Shown: positions 7,643 through 16,969, numbered from the stretch's first letter. The stretch: 64,000 nt of DNA from JBBWZH01 sp035544115 (GCA_963714145.1 OY970235.1:5766001-5830000), one strand, 5' to 3'. A program made the numbers and translations. The notes: generated from the sequence alone by a model not told the origin.

Positions 7643-8555
7643 CTACTGGGGGAGGGTGTTGGCGGAGCGGGTGGGCTTGGCGCCGGCACCGATCCCGCCG
7701 ACGACGCGGGAGAGGGCCAGCCGGGCGGCCAGGCCGGCGCGGAGGACCAGGCGGACCGGGAACCAGCGGGCGCCGGCGTAGCGGCGGGAGAGGTAGCGGT
7801 AGGCGCTGTGGTGGTGCGCGGCGAGCATGGCGTGCGGGGCCTTGCTGGTGGCGTGCCCGCCCTCGTGCGCGACGACCGCGGTCGGCACGTAGACGTTCTG
7901 CCAGCCGGCCTGGCCCAGCCGCTCGCACAGGTCGAGGTCCTCGAAGTACATGAAGTACGGCCGGGTCGAAGCCGCCGACCGCCTCGAAGGCGGCGCGGCG
8001 CAGGAGCAGGCAGGAGCCGGACAGCCAGCCGGCCGGGCCCTCGACCGGGGCGTCCGCGCTCCCGCGCGGTAGGCGCGCGGTCCACGGGTTCGACGGCCAC
8101 CACCAGCCGAACAGCGCGTGCCCGATGCCGCGGCCGAGCGAGGGCAGCGCCCGCGCCGACGGGTAGAGCGAACCGTCCGGCGTGAGGATCGCCGGGCCGA
8201 GCGCAGCCGGCCTGCGGCCACCGGTCGGCCGCGGCCAGCAGCGTGTCCAGCGCGCCGGGCTCGAACGTGACGTCGGGGTTGGCGACCACCAGCCACTCGC
8301 CGCCGGCAGCCGGCGGCACGCCGAGGTTCGCCGCGCGGCCGTAGCCGAGGTTGCCGCCGGTGCGCAGCAGCGTCACGCCCGGCCGCTCGGCGGCCCGCTC
8401 CGGCGCGCCGTCGGTGGAGCCGTTGTCGGCGAGCACCACCTCGTACCGGCGGGTGGTCGCCGTCTCCAGCGAGTCCAGGAAGCTGGCCCAGCGACAGCAC
8501 CGGGTGAGTAGGTGACGACCACGACGCCCAGCTCGCCCGAGTTCGGGTCGGTCAT
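7643..8555 (-). pseudogene. wbbL: WbbL-type rhamnosyltransferase (GT2), disrupted by about three frameshifts
   Basis: Read in pieces, this is a full-length GT2 enzyme (about 300 residues) like mycobacterial WbbL, which adds rhamnose to GlcNAc-PP-polyprenol at the start of the wall linker. Pieces in order: VVVVTYSPG; VVLADNGSTDGAPERA and NLGYGRAANLG; ANPDVTFEPG; PDGSLYPSARALPSL; GWLSGSCLLLRRAAFEAVGG; YFMYFEDLDLCERLG. The frame changes near 8505, 8205 and 7960. The ATG at 8555 overlaps the upstream gene's TGA (ATGA). All fragments keep family conservation, so recent damage or sequencing error is likelier than old decay. Confidence 0.8.
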
Positions 8556-9703
8556 GCGGCGACGGCCCGGGCGTAGGCGGCCAGGTGCGCCTCGGCGCTG
8601 GCCGCCCAGGTGAACTCCAGCGAGCGCTCGGAGCACCGCCGCCTCGCCCAGCGTGCGCCGGCGGGCCGTCGTCGTCGAGCAGCGCGGCCAGGTCGCGGCG
8701 CGATCGAGTCCGGGTCGGGCTCGGTGTAGGCGACCGCGTCGCCGCCGACCTCGGGCAGCGACAGCCGCTGCGTGGTCAGCACCGGCGCGCCGCAGGCCAT
8801 CGCCTCGAGCACCGGCAGGCCGAAGCCCTCGCCGTGCGACGGGTAGGCCACCACCAGCGCGCCGCCGAGGTAGCCGCGCAGGTCCTGGAAGCGCAGGTAG
8901 CCGGGCCGCAGCACGCGCAGGTGGCAGGGCACCTCGGCGATCGCCTGCGTCGATCGTCGTCGTCCCAGCCGGAGCCGCCGGCCAGCACCAGGGCCGGCGG
9001 CGCCTCGCCGGTCGGCGCACCGCCCTGACCCAGCCGCGGACCAGCGCCGGGCACGTTCTTGCGCGGCTCGAGCATGCCGAGGAACGCGAGGTACGGCGTG
9101 ACCGCGCAGGCCCAGCCGGGCCTGCACCCGCTCCCGCTCGCTCGGTCGACGGAACGTGGAACGTCTCCTGGTCGACGCCGTGGTAGGCGACGTCGATCCG
9201 GGTCGCGTCGGCGTCGAGCACCCGGACCAACTCGTCGCGGGTGGCCTTGGACGGGACGATGCAGCGGGCCGCCCGGCGCAGCGCGGTCCGGGTCGCCGAG
9301 CGGAAGAACGTGCCCTTGACCGTGGTGTGCAGTCCGGGCGTCGGTGAAGAAGGTGCGTCGTGGATCGTCACGACGACCGGACGGCCGGCCCGCAGCGGCA
9401 TCGTGTAGTGCGGCGAGTGCAGCACCTCGGCGTCGACCTGCTGGGCGACCAGCGGCAGGCCGGTCTGCTCCCAGGCGAGGCGGGCGGACGGTGCGCGATC
9501 GCCGCCGGGCCGGGGACGATCGTCGCGCTGCGGCGCCATCCGGCCGTAGCGCTCGGCGTCGGCGCGCTGGCACGACGACGGCGAGGTCGGCATCCGCCGA
9601 CGGCGAGCGCGGCGATCAGACCGTCGACGTAGCGTCCGACGCCACCGCGGTCGGCGGGGACGGCCGTCGCGTCGACGAGGACGCGGGGCGCGCGGCCAGA
9701 CAC
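8552..9703 (-). pseudogene. GT4 glycosyltransferase, disrupted by at least ten frameshifts
   Basis: The start is firm: GAGGAGC, then GTG at 9703, then VLVDATAVPADRGGVGRYVDGL. Later pieces are clear GT4 motifs: VVVTIHDA, IVPSKATRDELVRVL, YLAFLGMLEPRKNVP, PALVLAGGSGW, and YPSHGEGFGLPVLEAMACG (the donor-binding E-x7-E region). They fall in different frames, with shifts near 9605, 9570, 9525, 9495, 9360, 9345, 9145-9105, 9050, 9025, 8955, 8700 and 8640. At 9362-9340 two shifts cancel. Reconstructed length is about 380 residues. Intact, it would add a sugar during glycan assembly. Confidence 0.75.
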
Positions 9704-9757
9704 GAGTGAGGCTCCTCGATGCGGTAGGCGGGTCTGGATTCCCGGTCGAACGACAGC

Positions 9758-10870
9758 CTACGCCCGTCGCCGATGGACCTTGGCGTACACCGCCCACAAC
9801 GCGCGGGCGGCGGCCAACCAGGTGAACAGGGGCGCGCGGCACCGGCCAGCCGCGCTCAATCTGGCCTGCAGCGCGCCATCAGCCAGCAGCGACCGGAGGG
9901 TTACGGCCAGTGCCGACGGATCGTCCCGAGGCACCACCAGCGTCGCGTCCCCGCCGACCTCGACCAGCGCCGGAGCATCCGAGGTGACCACCGGAACGCC
10001 GGCGGCCATCGCCTCCAGCACCGGCAACCCGAACCCCTCCGCCCGGCTCGGCGCGACCAGCGCGGTGGCCCGGTGCAGCACGGTGGCCAGATCCGGGTCG
10101 GGCAGCCGGCCGAGGACCCGGACCCGGCCCGGGGCGAGCCCGCGCGCGGCCGCCGCGGCGGCCGGGTCGACCCCGCCCCAGCCGGGCTGGCCAACCACCA
10201 GCAGCGGGACGTCCGGCGCGGTCGGCTCGGCCAGTGCCGCCAGTAGCACGTCCAGGCCCTTGCGCGGTTCCAGGGTGGCCAGGCTGAGCAGGTAGCGCTC
10301 GGGCAGGTCGAGCCGGCCGGCGCGGGCGTCCGCGTCCGGTGGCTGGGCGGCCAGCGCCTCGGTGACGCCCTCACCGATCACGTGCACCTGGTCGGCACCC
10401 AGCGACAGCACCCGCCGTAGCTCGGCGGCGACCGCCTCGGTGGGCACGATGATCGCGTCGGCGGCGGCCGCCGCGTATCCGGCGGCGCGCCGGTGCCAGC
10501 CGACGCCGCGCGCGGTGAGCGTTTCCGGGTGGGTCCACGGGACGGCGTCGTGGATCGTCACCACCAGTGGCGTCCGCCGGCGCGGCGGGGCCAGCAGTGC
10601 CGGCGCGTGGATCACGTCGGCGCGCGGGGCCGGGCCGGCGCCGCGTTCCCAGGCCGCGACCAGCGCCCGGCGCGGCAGCGGCAGCCGGCGCGGGCCGCCG
10701 ACCCCCGGCACCCGGGCGGCGGTCACGTCGCGGTGCCAGCCGGTCCAGCCGGTCACCGCCGACCCGGGCGGCGCGGACCGGGCCAGCGCCGCCGCGATCT
10801 CCCGGCTGTACCGCCCGGTCCCGCCCGGCACCGGCGCGAGGCACTGCTCCAGCAGCACGGCTACCTGCAC
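9758..10870 (-). CDS. glycosyltransferase family 4
   Basis: A 370-residue GT-B enzyme. The N-terminal domain has LLEQCLAPVPGGTGRYSREI and VVTIHDAVPWTHPE. The C-terminal donor domain has LLSLATLEPRKGLDVLL, then SRAEGFGLPVLEAMAAGVP, the catalytic E-x7-E. It is cytoplasmic and uses an NDP-sugar on a lipid-linked acceptor; sugar specificity is not readable. The GTG at 10870 starts the protein at the natural beginning of the fold, and a longer frame through the upstream repeats is rejected. It is closely related in motif spelling to the damaged neighbour at 8552-9703. Its upstream region is a long GTGACG repeat array. Confidence 0.85.
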   Translation of the reverse strand: MQVAVLLEQCLAPVPGGTGRYSREIAAALARSAPPGSAVTGWTGWHRDVTAARVPGVGGPRRLPLPRRALVAAWERGAGPAPRADVIHAPALLAPPRRRTPLVVTIHDAVPWTHPETLTARGVGWHRRAAGYAAAAADAIIVPTEAVAAELRRVLSLGADQVHVIGEGVTEALAAQPPDADARAGRLDLPERYLLSLATLEPRKGLDVLLAALAEPTAPDVPLLVVGQPGWGGVDPAAAAAARGLAPGRVRVLGRLPDPDLATVLHRATALVAPSRAEGFGLPVLEAMAAGVPVVTSDAPALVEVGGDATLVVPRDDPSALAVTLRSLLADGALQARLSAAGRCRAPLFTWLAAARALWAVYAKVHRRRA

Positions 10871-10977
10871 GACCGCGCACCCTACTTGTCCCCTGCCGCC
10901 GCACCCGCCCCGGTGCCGACGCCGCGTCCCAGCGACCGCCCGCCGCGGCGACCGCCCGCCGCTGCGACCGCCGTCCC

Positions 10978-11290
10978 GTGACGACACCCTGCCCGGTGAC
11001 GAGTTCCCCGCGGCGGTGACGAGTTCCTTGTGGCGGCGACGAGTTCTCCGCGGGGGTGACGACATCTCCGAGCGCAGTGACGAGTTCCCCACGGCGGTGA
11101 CGAGTTCCTTGTGGCGGTGACGGCCTCCCCGCGCGGCAGTGACGACCTCTCCGCGCGGCGGTGACGAGTTCCTCGTGGCGGTGACAACCTCCTCGCGCGG
11201 CGGTGACGAGTTCTCCGCGGCGGCGGTGACGAGTTCCTCGTGGCGGTGACGAGTTCTCTGCGGGGGTGACGACCTCAGGGTCACGGGTGA
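10978..11290. repeat. intergenic array of about fifteen 20-21 bp GTGACG units
   Basis: Imperfect tandem units with consensus GCGGTGACGAGTTCCTCGTG run head to tail, changing mostly in the last third. The array ends in inverted forms (CGTCACC, CGTCACT) between 11320 and 11385. It fills most of the 566-bp gap 10871-11436 between the GT4 gene and gmhA; no gene is seen in that gap. The same GGTGACG core, with about the same period, recurs at 35,031-35,290. Confidence 0.8.
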
Positions 11291-11436
11291 TGGCGTAGAG
11301 CCATCACCGCCCAGGCGAAATCGTCACCGGCGAGGGGACGTCGTCACTGGACGACTCAACTCATCACTGGAGCGTCACCAGCTAGGGGCGGGCGTCACCG
11401 AGGTGCCGGACCCGGGTGCCGGCGGGGTACGGCGGG

Positions 11437-12081
11437 TCAGCCGGTGGGCGAGGTGGGGTAGAGCTGGCGTTCGATGAGTTCGCAGAGGGAGTGACCCAGG
11501 TGCAGGCAGGCCTCCTGGACCCGCGGAGTGTCCTCGGTGGGCACCCGGATGCAGTGGTCGGCGAGGTCGGCGACCTTGCCGCCGGCGGCGCCGGTCAGCA
11601 CGACCGTGAGCACGCCGAGGGCCCGGGCCGCCTCGACCGCGCGCACCACGTTGCCAGAGTTGCCGCTGGTGGTCAGGCCGACGGCGACGTCGCCGGGACG
11701 GGCGAGCGCGCGCAACTGCCGGGCGAACACCTCGTCGTAGCCGTAGTCGTTGCCGATCGCGGTCATCGCCGCGGTGCCGTCCGGCAGCGCGATCGCCGGC
11801 AGCGGCGGCCGGTCCAGCCGGAACCGGCCGAGCAGCTCGGCGGCCAGGTGGCCGGCGTCGCTGGCCGAGCCGCCGTTGCCGAAGAAGATCACCTTGTGCC
11901 CGGCCCGCAGCGCACCGGCGATCCGGCCGGCCACCTCCGCGACCTGGTCGACCGCGTCCGAGTCGAGCAGCCGGCGACCGATCTCGATCGCGTCCCGCAG
12001 CGCCGCCCGCACCAGCTCCGCGTCCGCGCCACCCACCGCGCCACTCGGGTCGTCGGCGGCGGCGGGCGGTGGCGCGGTCAT
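11437..12081 (-). CDS. gmhA: phosphoheptose isomerase GmhA (SIS domain)
   Basis: GmhA converts sedoheptulose 7-phosphate to D-glycero-manno-heptose 7-phosphate. The SIS fold shows GHKVIFFGNGGSASDAGHLA (phosphosugar binding), the GNDYGYDEVF segment, VGLTTSGNSGNVVRAV, and EDTPRVQEACLHLGHSLCEL near the end. Length (214) is slightly above the usual 190-200 because of an N-terminal tail. The ATG at 12081 overlaps the stop of hddA (ATGA), so both steps of heptose phosphate synthesis are translationally coupled. Confidence 0.93.
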   Translation of the reverse strand: MTAPPPAAADDPSGAVGGADAELVRAALRDAIEIGRRLLDSDAVDQVAEVAGRIAGALRAGHKVIFFGNGGSASDAGHLAAELLGRFRLDRPPLPAIALPDGTAAMTAIGNDYGYDEVFARQLRALARPGDVAVGLTTSGNSGNVVRAVEAARALGVLTVVLTGAAGGKVADLADHCIRVPTEDTPRVQEACLHLGHSLCELIERQLYPTSPTG

Positions 12082-13352
12082 CCGGCCCGCCAGGTGGTCA
12101 GGCCGCGGCGTTCGAAGCTGAACTCGGTGACGCTGACGCCGAGCTTCTCCAGGGCCTGGGCGACGCGGTGCTTCCGGGTGAAGTCGCAGTAGAACAGGAT
12201 GTAGCCGCCACCGCCGGCCCCGGTCACCTTGCCGCCGGTGGCGCCGGTCTGGACGGCCAGGTCGTAGGCCTCGTCGATGAGGTCGGTGGTGATCAGCGGG
12301 GAGAGTTTCTTCTTCTCCAGCCAGGCCTGGCCGAGCAGCTCGCCGAAGTCGTCCAGCTCGCCGCGCAGCAGGGCCGCCTTCATCGCGACGGCCAGTTCCT
12401 TCTGTGCCCGCAGGCCCTCCAGGGTGCCGGCCTGATGGGTCTGCACCCGGGCGGTCTGGTCGCCGATGATGTGCGCCGACTCGCGGGTGATGCCGGTGTA
12501 GCAGAGCAGCAGGTTCAGCTCGAGCTCGTTGACCGTGGAGTCGCGTACCCGCAGCGGGTTGACGATGACCCGGTCGCCGAACTCGATGAAGTTGAAGCCG
12601 CCGAAGGTGGCCGCGTAGTGGTCCTGCAGGCCGCCGGCGATGCCGAGGTCGCGGCGCTCGATCTCCCAGGCCAGGTGGGCGATCTCGTACTCGGACAGCG
12701 GCAGCGCGTAGTACTCGCGCAGCAGCCCGACCAGCGCGACCATCGTGGTGGACGAGGAGCCGAGCCCCGAGCCGGGCGGCGCGGTGGACCGCAGCAGCAG
12801 GTCGTAGCCGCCGGTGTCGTCCATCGACAGCCGCCGGATCGCGGCCTTGACCAGGTCCAGCCGGCCGTCGAAGGCCATCCGTTCGGCCGCCCCCTCCCCG
12901 GCCACCCCCTTCACGGCCGCGCCCGGCCCGGCCGCCCCCGGCCCGGCCGCCCCACCCGCCCGGTCCGCGCCCGCCCCGTCCGCGCCCGCCCCGGCCGCCG
13001 GGTCCGCGCCCGCCCGGCCAGCCCCGTCCGCCCCCGGCCCGCCCGCCCGGTCCGCGCCCGTCCCGGCGCCGGCCGGTCCGTCCGCCGGCGGGAAGTCGAG
13101 GGACAGGCCGAAGTCGACCGACTCGATCGAGATCGTGCCGTCCGCCCGGGTGCGCAGCGAGCCGTAGGCGTACCGGTCGATCGTCGCGGACAGCACCACC
13201 CCACCCTCAGCCTCCGGGAACGGCGACACGTCGGTGCCACCGCCGGCAAAGCTGACCCGCAGCGGCGCCTTCGCCCGAACCAGCACGGGAACTCCCTCCG
13301 GCGCGGTGACGGGGCCGACGGCGGCCTGGTCGGTACTCGGTCCGGTACGCAT
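12078..13352 (-). CDS. hddA: D-glycero-alpha-D-manno-heptose 7-phosphate kinase HddA (GHMP kinase) with Gly/Ala insert
   Basis: HddA phosphorylates C1 of heptose 7-phosphate on the GDP-heptose branch. Visible GHMP motifs are APLRVSFAGGGTDVSPF, the ATP-binding PPGSGLGSSSTTMVAL and GGKVTGAGGGGYILFYC. After LDFPPADG a roughly 50-residue run of Gly, Ala and Asp (bases about 12,890-13,080) interrupts the fold before AAERMAFDGRLDL; other family members lack it as far as I recall, giving 424 residues instead of about 350. The ATG at 13352 is the most upstream likely start. Confidence 0.88.
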   Translation of the reverse strand: MRTGPSTDQAAVGPVTAPEGVPVLVRAKAPLRVSFAGGGTDVSPFPEAEGGVVLSATIDRYAYGSLRTRADGTISIESVDFGLSLDFPPADGPAGAGTGADRAGGPGADGAGRAGADPAAGAGADGAGADRAGGAAGPGAAGPGAAVKGVAGEGAAERMAFDGRLDLVKAAIRRLSMDDTGGYDLLLRSTAPPGSGLGSSSTTMVALVGLLREYYALPLSEYEIAHLAWEIERRDLGIAGGLQDHYAATFGGFNFIEFGDRVIVNPLRVRDSTVNELELNLLLCYTGITRESAHIIGDQTARVQTHQAGTLEGLRAQKELAVAMKAALLRGELDDFGELLGQAWLEKKKLSPLITTDLIDEAYDLAVQTGATGGKVTGAGGGGYILFYCDFTRKHRVAQALEKLGVSVTEFSFERRGLTTWRAG

Positions 13353-13563
13353 TCTTACCGAGCGGACACCGGACCGGCGACGGCGGTAACCCGACCAGCG
13401 CCGGCAGCCCGGCCGGAACCGCGGCAAAGCCCGGCCAGCCAGCCGAATCAGGCGCTGTTCGCGCCGCACGGATGCCGCCGCCGCGGGCAGCAACCCGGTG
13501 TTGTCGGATGATCACGAAGAGTGCACACTCGAACACCTTCGGTAATCAACACGGGAGGCGCCA

Positions 13564-14838
13564 ATGGCACGTCGATGGCCCATCGCGGTGGTCGCCGCGG
13601 GCACACTGACCGCCGCGCTGGCGGCGGCATCCATCGTCGCGGTCTCGGTCGTAGCCGGACCCGCGCCGCCGGCCGCGGCCAGCGTGGAGACCTACCCGGT
13701 GCCCACCAACGGGGTCTACCGGGTGATCGGGCGCGGCTACGGCCACGGGCACGGGCTGTCCCAGTACGGGGCCCGGGCCGCGGCGGCCAGCCTGAACGCG
13801 ACCGCGATCCTGGACTTCTACTACCCGGGCACGGCGACCGGCACGGCCTCGCCGACCGCGCCGATCCGGGTCCGGCTGCTCGGCGCGTACCCGACCCAAC
13901 TGCAGGTGCACGGCGGCGCCGGGCTCACCGTGCTGGACGGCGGGACCGGCCAGGTCTACCCGATGACCAACACCCGGGTGCGCTACCGGATCGTCGTCAC
14001 CGCCGCCGGCATGCTGCTGCAGTACAGCCCGGACGGGCCGCACTGGGTGACCCACCCGCTCGGCACCGGTCGGCCGCACGCCGGCCCGCTCTCGTTCGCC
14101 GCCACCGGCCCGGTCCGGCTGTACCTGCCGCACGGCGTCTCCCGGGCCTACGACGGGACGCTGACCGCGGTCCGGACCGGCACGAACACGCTGATGACGG
14201 TCAACGCGCTGGCCCACGACGGGTACGTGTCCGGGGTGGTGGCCCGGGAGATGCCCGCGTCCTGGCCGGCCGCCGCGCTGCGGGCGCAGGCCATCGCGGC
14301 CCGCACCTACGCCTGGTACCAGCGTGCGCACACCCCGGCCGGGCGGCCCTGGGACACCTGCGACAGCACCGCCTGCCAGGTCTACGGCGGGCGGCTGGCG
14401 TTCGCCGGGGGCAGGGTGATCGACCTGCAGCCGGCCACCGTGCGGCAGGCGGTGGCGAACACCAGCAGCCTGGTCCGGACCTACTCCGGCCACCCGATCC
14501 TCGCCCAGTTCAGCGCCAGCAACGGCGGCTACAGCGCGGTCGGCGGGGTGCCCTACCTGGCCGGCCAGCCCGACCCGTACGACGCGGCCAGCCCGTATCA
14601 CCTGTGGACGCACACGCTGCGGGCCAGCGACCTGGCCCGGTGCGCCGGGCTGCGGACCCTCACCAGCCTGACCGTGCTGGCCCGGGACCGGCACGGCGAC
14701 TGGGGCGGCCGGCTGCTGCAGATCAAGTTCGCCGGCACCGACCGGGCCGGCCGGGCGGCCACCAGCCAGCGCACCGGCCCGGCGGTCCGGAGCTGCTTCC
14801 CGAAGGTCTTCCGCAGCACCTACGCGACGTTCTGGTGA
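13564..14838 (+). CDS. secreted SpoIID/LytB-domain protein
   Basis: A signal peptide or anchor spans residues 1-40 (RR, then a long Ala/Val-rich stretch to AAAS). The mature part begins with IGRGYGHGHGLSQYGA, typical of SpoIID/LytB proteins. It continues with the SpoIID core YVSGVVAREMPASWPAAALRAQ and AIAARTYAWYQ, and CxxxxCQVYGG. SpoIID enzymes are lytic transglycosylases acting on peptidoglycan, so the role is outside the membrane. A GGGAGG precedes the ATG at 13564. It diverges from hddA across a 211-bp gap. Confidence 0.88.
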   Translation: MARRWPIAVVAAGTLTAALAAASIVAVSVVAGPAPPAAASVETYPVPTNGVYRVIGRGYGHGHGLSQYGARAAAASLNATAILDFYYPGTATGTASPTAPIRVRLLGAYPTQLQVHGGAGLTVLDGGTGQVYPMTNTRVRYRIVVTAAGMLLQYSPDGPHWVTHPLGTGRPHAGPLSFAATGPVRLYLPHGVSRAYDGTLTAVRTGTNTLMTVNALAHDGYVSGVVAREMPASWPAAALRAQAIAARTYAWYQRAHTPAGRPWDTCDSTACQVYGGRLAFAGGRVIDLQPATVRQAVANTSSLVRTYSGHPILAQFSASNGGYSAVGGVPYLAGQPDPYDAASPYHLWTHTLRASDLARCAGLRTLTSLTVLARDRHGDWGGRLLQIKFAGTDRAGRAATSQRTGPAVRSCFPKVFRSTYATFW

Positions 14839-14844
14839 GCTGAC

Positions 14845-14881
14845 CCGGTGGTCGGCCCGGCGGGTGCGGGCCGACCACCGG
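14845..14881. terminator. strong bidirectional terminator hairpin
   Basis: A perfect 15-bp stem (14845-14859 with 14867-14881) closes a 7-base loop. It occupies almost the whole gap between the convergent SpoIID gene and the methyltransferase gene and could serve both. Confidence 0.75.
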
Positions 14882-14887
14882 CCCGGG

Positions 14888-15685
14888 CTACTCCCGGTCG
14901 AAGGTCAGCCGGATGCAGGTGAAGTCCAGGTTGGCGCGCTTCCAGTGCACCGGGCGTTCCTTGTTCGACAGCTTCAACTCGCCGCGCAGCCGCAGCCCGT
15001 GGCTGGCGGCCAGGTCGACCAGTTCGCGGATCTCGTCCGGGTCGAAGATGTGCACCGGGACGCCGTACATGACCACTCCGGTCGTGTCGACCGGGTGCTC
15101 GTCGTAGTCGGTGGAGACGACCAGCACGCCGCCGCTGCGCAGGATCCGCGCCGACTCCTTGAGGAACGCCTCCAGCGGCACCCCGTGCTCGATCACGCTC
15201 AGGCAGGTGACCGCGTCGAACGCGCCGTCCGGGTAGTCGGTGGCGGTGATGTCGCCGTACTCGAAGGTCACCGGGCCGTGCTTGGTGGACCTGGTGAACT
15301 CCAGGTTGTTGCCGGTCAGCCGGGTGAACCCGTAGAGCCGCAGCCAGGGCAGCACCGGCGAGTAGCGGGCGGCGCCGGCGTCGAGCACCGCGCCGGTGGG
15401 CGGCACCGCCTCGAGCACCACGCTGACCGCGCCCAGCAGGTCCCAGTTCTTCGGCTTGCCGGGGTGCAGCGGGAGCCGCAGCCGCCTGCTCTCCCGGGTG
15501 GCCGCCTCCCACTCCGCGCTGGTGGACAACACGTCGGTCGGCGGCATCGGGGCCGGCCGGGGCTTCGGCGTGGACCGCCGGCCCTCCAGCCAGCCCTGCA
15601 CCCGCACCCGCTCCCAGAGCAGCTGCTCGTACACCCGCTTCGCGATCGCGAGTGGGCGGCCCCCGGGTGGTGCGGCCTTGGGCAT
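14888..15685 (-). CDS. class I SAM-dependent methyltransferase
   Basis: The methyltransferase core shows GAVLDAGAARYSP (SAM-binding loop), YGDITATDYPDGAFDAVTCLSVIEHGV and ARILRSGGVLVVSTDY. The HG where many paralogues have HVP suggests a divergent acceptor site. The N-terminal 70 residues are basic and proline-rich. The ATG at 15685 follows GAGGGAGC with good spacing and is preferred to a start ten codons upstream. It probably methylates a glycan or lipid-linked sugar of the locus; that is inference from neighbours. Confidence 0.82.
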   Translation of the reverse strand: MPKAAPPGGRPLAIAKRVYEQLLWERVRVQGWLEGRRSTPKPRPAPMPPTDVLSTSAEWEAATRESRRLRLPLHPGKPKNWDLLGAVSVVLEAVPPTGAVLDAGAARYSPVLPWLRLYGFTRLTGNNLEFTRSTKHGPVTFEYGDITATDYPDGAFDAVTCLSVIEHGVPLEAFLKESARILRSGGVLVVSTDYDEHPVDTTGVVMYGVPVHIFDPDEIRELVDLAASHGLRLRGELKLSNKERPVHWKRANLDFTCIRLTFDRE

Positions 15686-15789
15686 TACAGCTCCCTCGAC
15701 TTGATAAACGGACACGCGCTGAGTCGCGCCAGGCTACCGGACGGCCCGCCGCGGACCGAAAATCGCCAGCCGCCCGGCCCGGCCGGGCC

Positions 15790-15880
15790 GATCAGACCGG
15801 CTCGGACGGGTCGATCAGACCCGGGTCGGCCGGGTCGATCAGACCGGTCCGGACGTCGATCAGACCGGGTCGACCAGGGT
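15790..15880. repeat. four direct GATCAGACC repeats spanning the end of a GT4 gene
   Basis: GATCAGACC recurs at 15790, 15813, 15837 and 15858 (spacings 23, 24 and 21), each followed by GC-rich CGGGTCGG-like filler. The last copy contains the TGA stop of the GT4 gene at 15860-15862, so the repeat reaches into coding DNA. Confidence 0.65.
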
Positions 15881-16963
15881 GGCCACGTACCGGGCCCAGA
15901 GCGGCTCGGCGTCCAGCGGCTTGACGCCGGCCCGCAGCTTCTCCGGCATCCCCGGCGCGTAGAACCGGTGCAGCGCCGCGGTCAGGTCGGCCACATCGTC
16001 CGGCTCGGCCAGGACGCCGTCCACCCCGTCGGTGACCTGCTCACCGAGCGTGCCGGCCCGGGTGGAGATCACCGGTACGCCGTGCTCGAAGGCGACCCAG
16101 GCGTTCTGCGAGGCGGTCGCGCTGCGGTACGGCAGCACCAGCGCGTCCACCCCGGTGAACAGCTCGGGCACCTCGGCGGCCGGGAGGTAGCCCGGGCGCA
16201 GCGTGACCCGGCCGGTCAGGCCCAGCTCGGCGATCAGCCGCTCGGTCTCCGCCTGGTCGCTCCAGAACTCGCCGGCCACCGTCAGCGACACGTCCGGCGG
16301 GCCGGCGGCCATCGCCCGCAGCAGCACGTCCAGCCCCTTGTACGGGCGGATCACGCCGAAGAACAGCAGCCGCCGGTGCACCGGCGGGACCTCGGCCGGC
16401 GCCCCGTCCGCGGCCCCGGCAGCCGCGGCCCCGGCCAGCACGTGCGGCGGCATGGTGGCGACCCGGACCGGCCGGCTGGTCAGCTCCCGGGCCTGCCGGG
16501 CCTGCGCCTCGGTGTGCACCAGCACCGAGCCGACCCGGCGCAGGAACTGCCGGGTCAGCGGCTCGTCGACGCGCCGCCGCTCGTGCGGCAGCACGTTGTG
16601 GCACAGCGCGACCGTGCGCGGCCGGTTGCCCAGCGCGCGGCTCAGCACCCGGTACGGCGGCGACTGCAGCGAGGTCACCATCGTCAGCACGACCAGCTCG
16701 CGGTCGCGCAGCCGGCGGCCGACCCGCCACCAGGAATCCGGCCGGCGCCAGGACATGGTGCTGCGGACCGGCTGGAACGGCCGGCCGTCCGGGACGTCGG
16801 TGGTCTGGGTGTCGCCCGGGTAGAGGAATGCCGGGTACTGCGCCGCCCAGGACTCGATCACCACATCGTGCCCGGCGGCGGTGAGCCGGTGCGCCAGTTC
16901 GGTGGTGTGGGCCGGGATGCCGCCCTTGTACGGGTAGGTGGGACCGACGATCGCGATGCGCAT
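15860..16963 (-). CDS. glycosyltransferase family 4
   Basis: A 367-residue GT-B enzyme. The N-terminus MRIAIVGPTYPYKGGIPAH carries the glycine-rich acceptor-domain loop. The C-terminal domain has RLLFFGVIRPYKGLDVLLRA and VLPYRSATASQNAWVAFEHG, replacing the commoner E-x7-E spelling with a Q/E version, then PVISTRAGTLGEQV. It is a cytoplasmic sugar transferase of unknown specificity. It is last in a minus-strand run with the flippase-like and GT2 genes; six bases separate it from the flippase stop. Confidence 0.87.
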   Translation of the reverse strand: MRIAIVGPTYPYKGGIPAHTTELAHRLTAAGHDVVIESWAAQYPAFLYPGDTQTTDVPDGRPFQPVRSTMSWRRPDSWWRVGRRLRDRELVVLTMVTSLQSPPYRVLSRALGNRPRTVALCHNVLPHERRRVDEPLTRQFLRRVGSVLVHTEAQARQARELTSRPVRVATMPPHVLAGAAAAGAADGAPAEVPPVHRRLLFFGVIRPYKGLDVLLRAMAAGPPDVSLTVAGEFWSDQAETERLIAELGLTGRVTLRPGYLPAAEVPELFTGVDALVLPYRSATASQNAWVAFEHGVPVISTRAGTLGEQVTDGVDGVLAEPDDVADLTAALHRFYAPGMPEKLRAGVKPLDAEPLWARYVATLVDPV

Positions 16964-16969
16964 GGGACG

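Noticed and set aside
10870..11284. N-terminal extension of the GT4 gene through the GTGACG array
   Set aside because: The extra 138 codons translate repeat DNA (SSPPREEV-like), and the GT4 fold begins naturally at GTG 10870.
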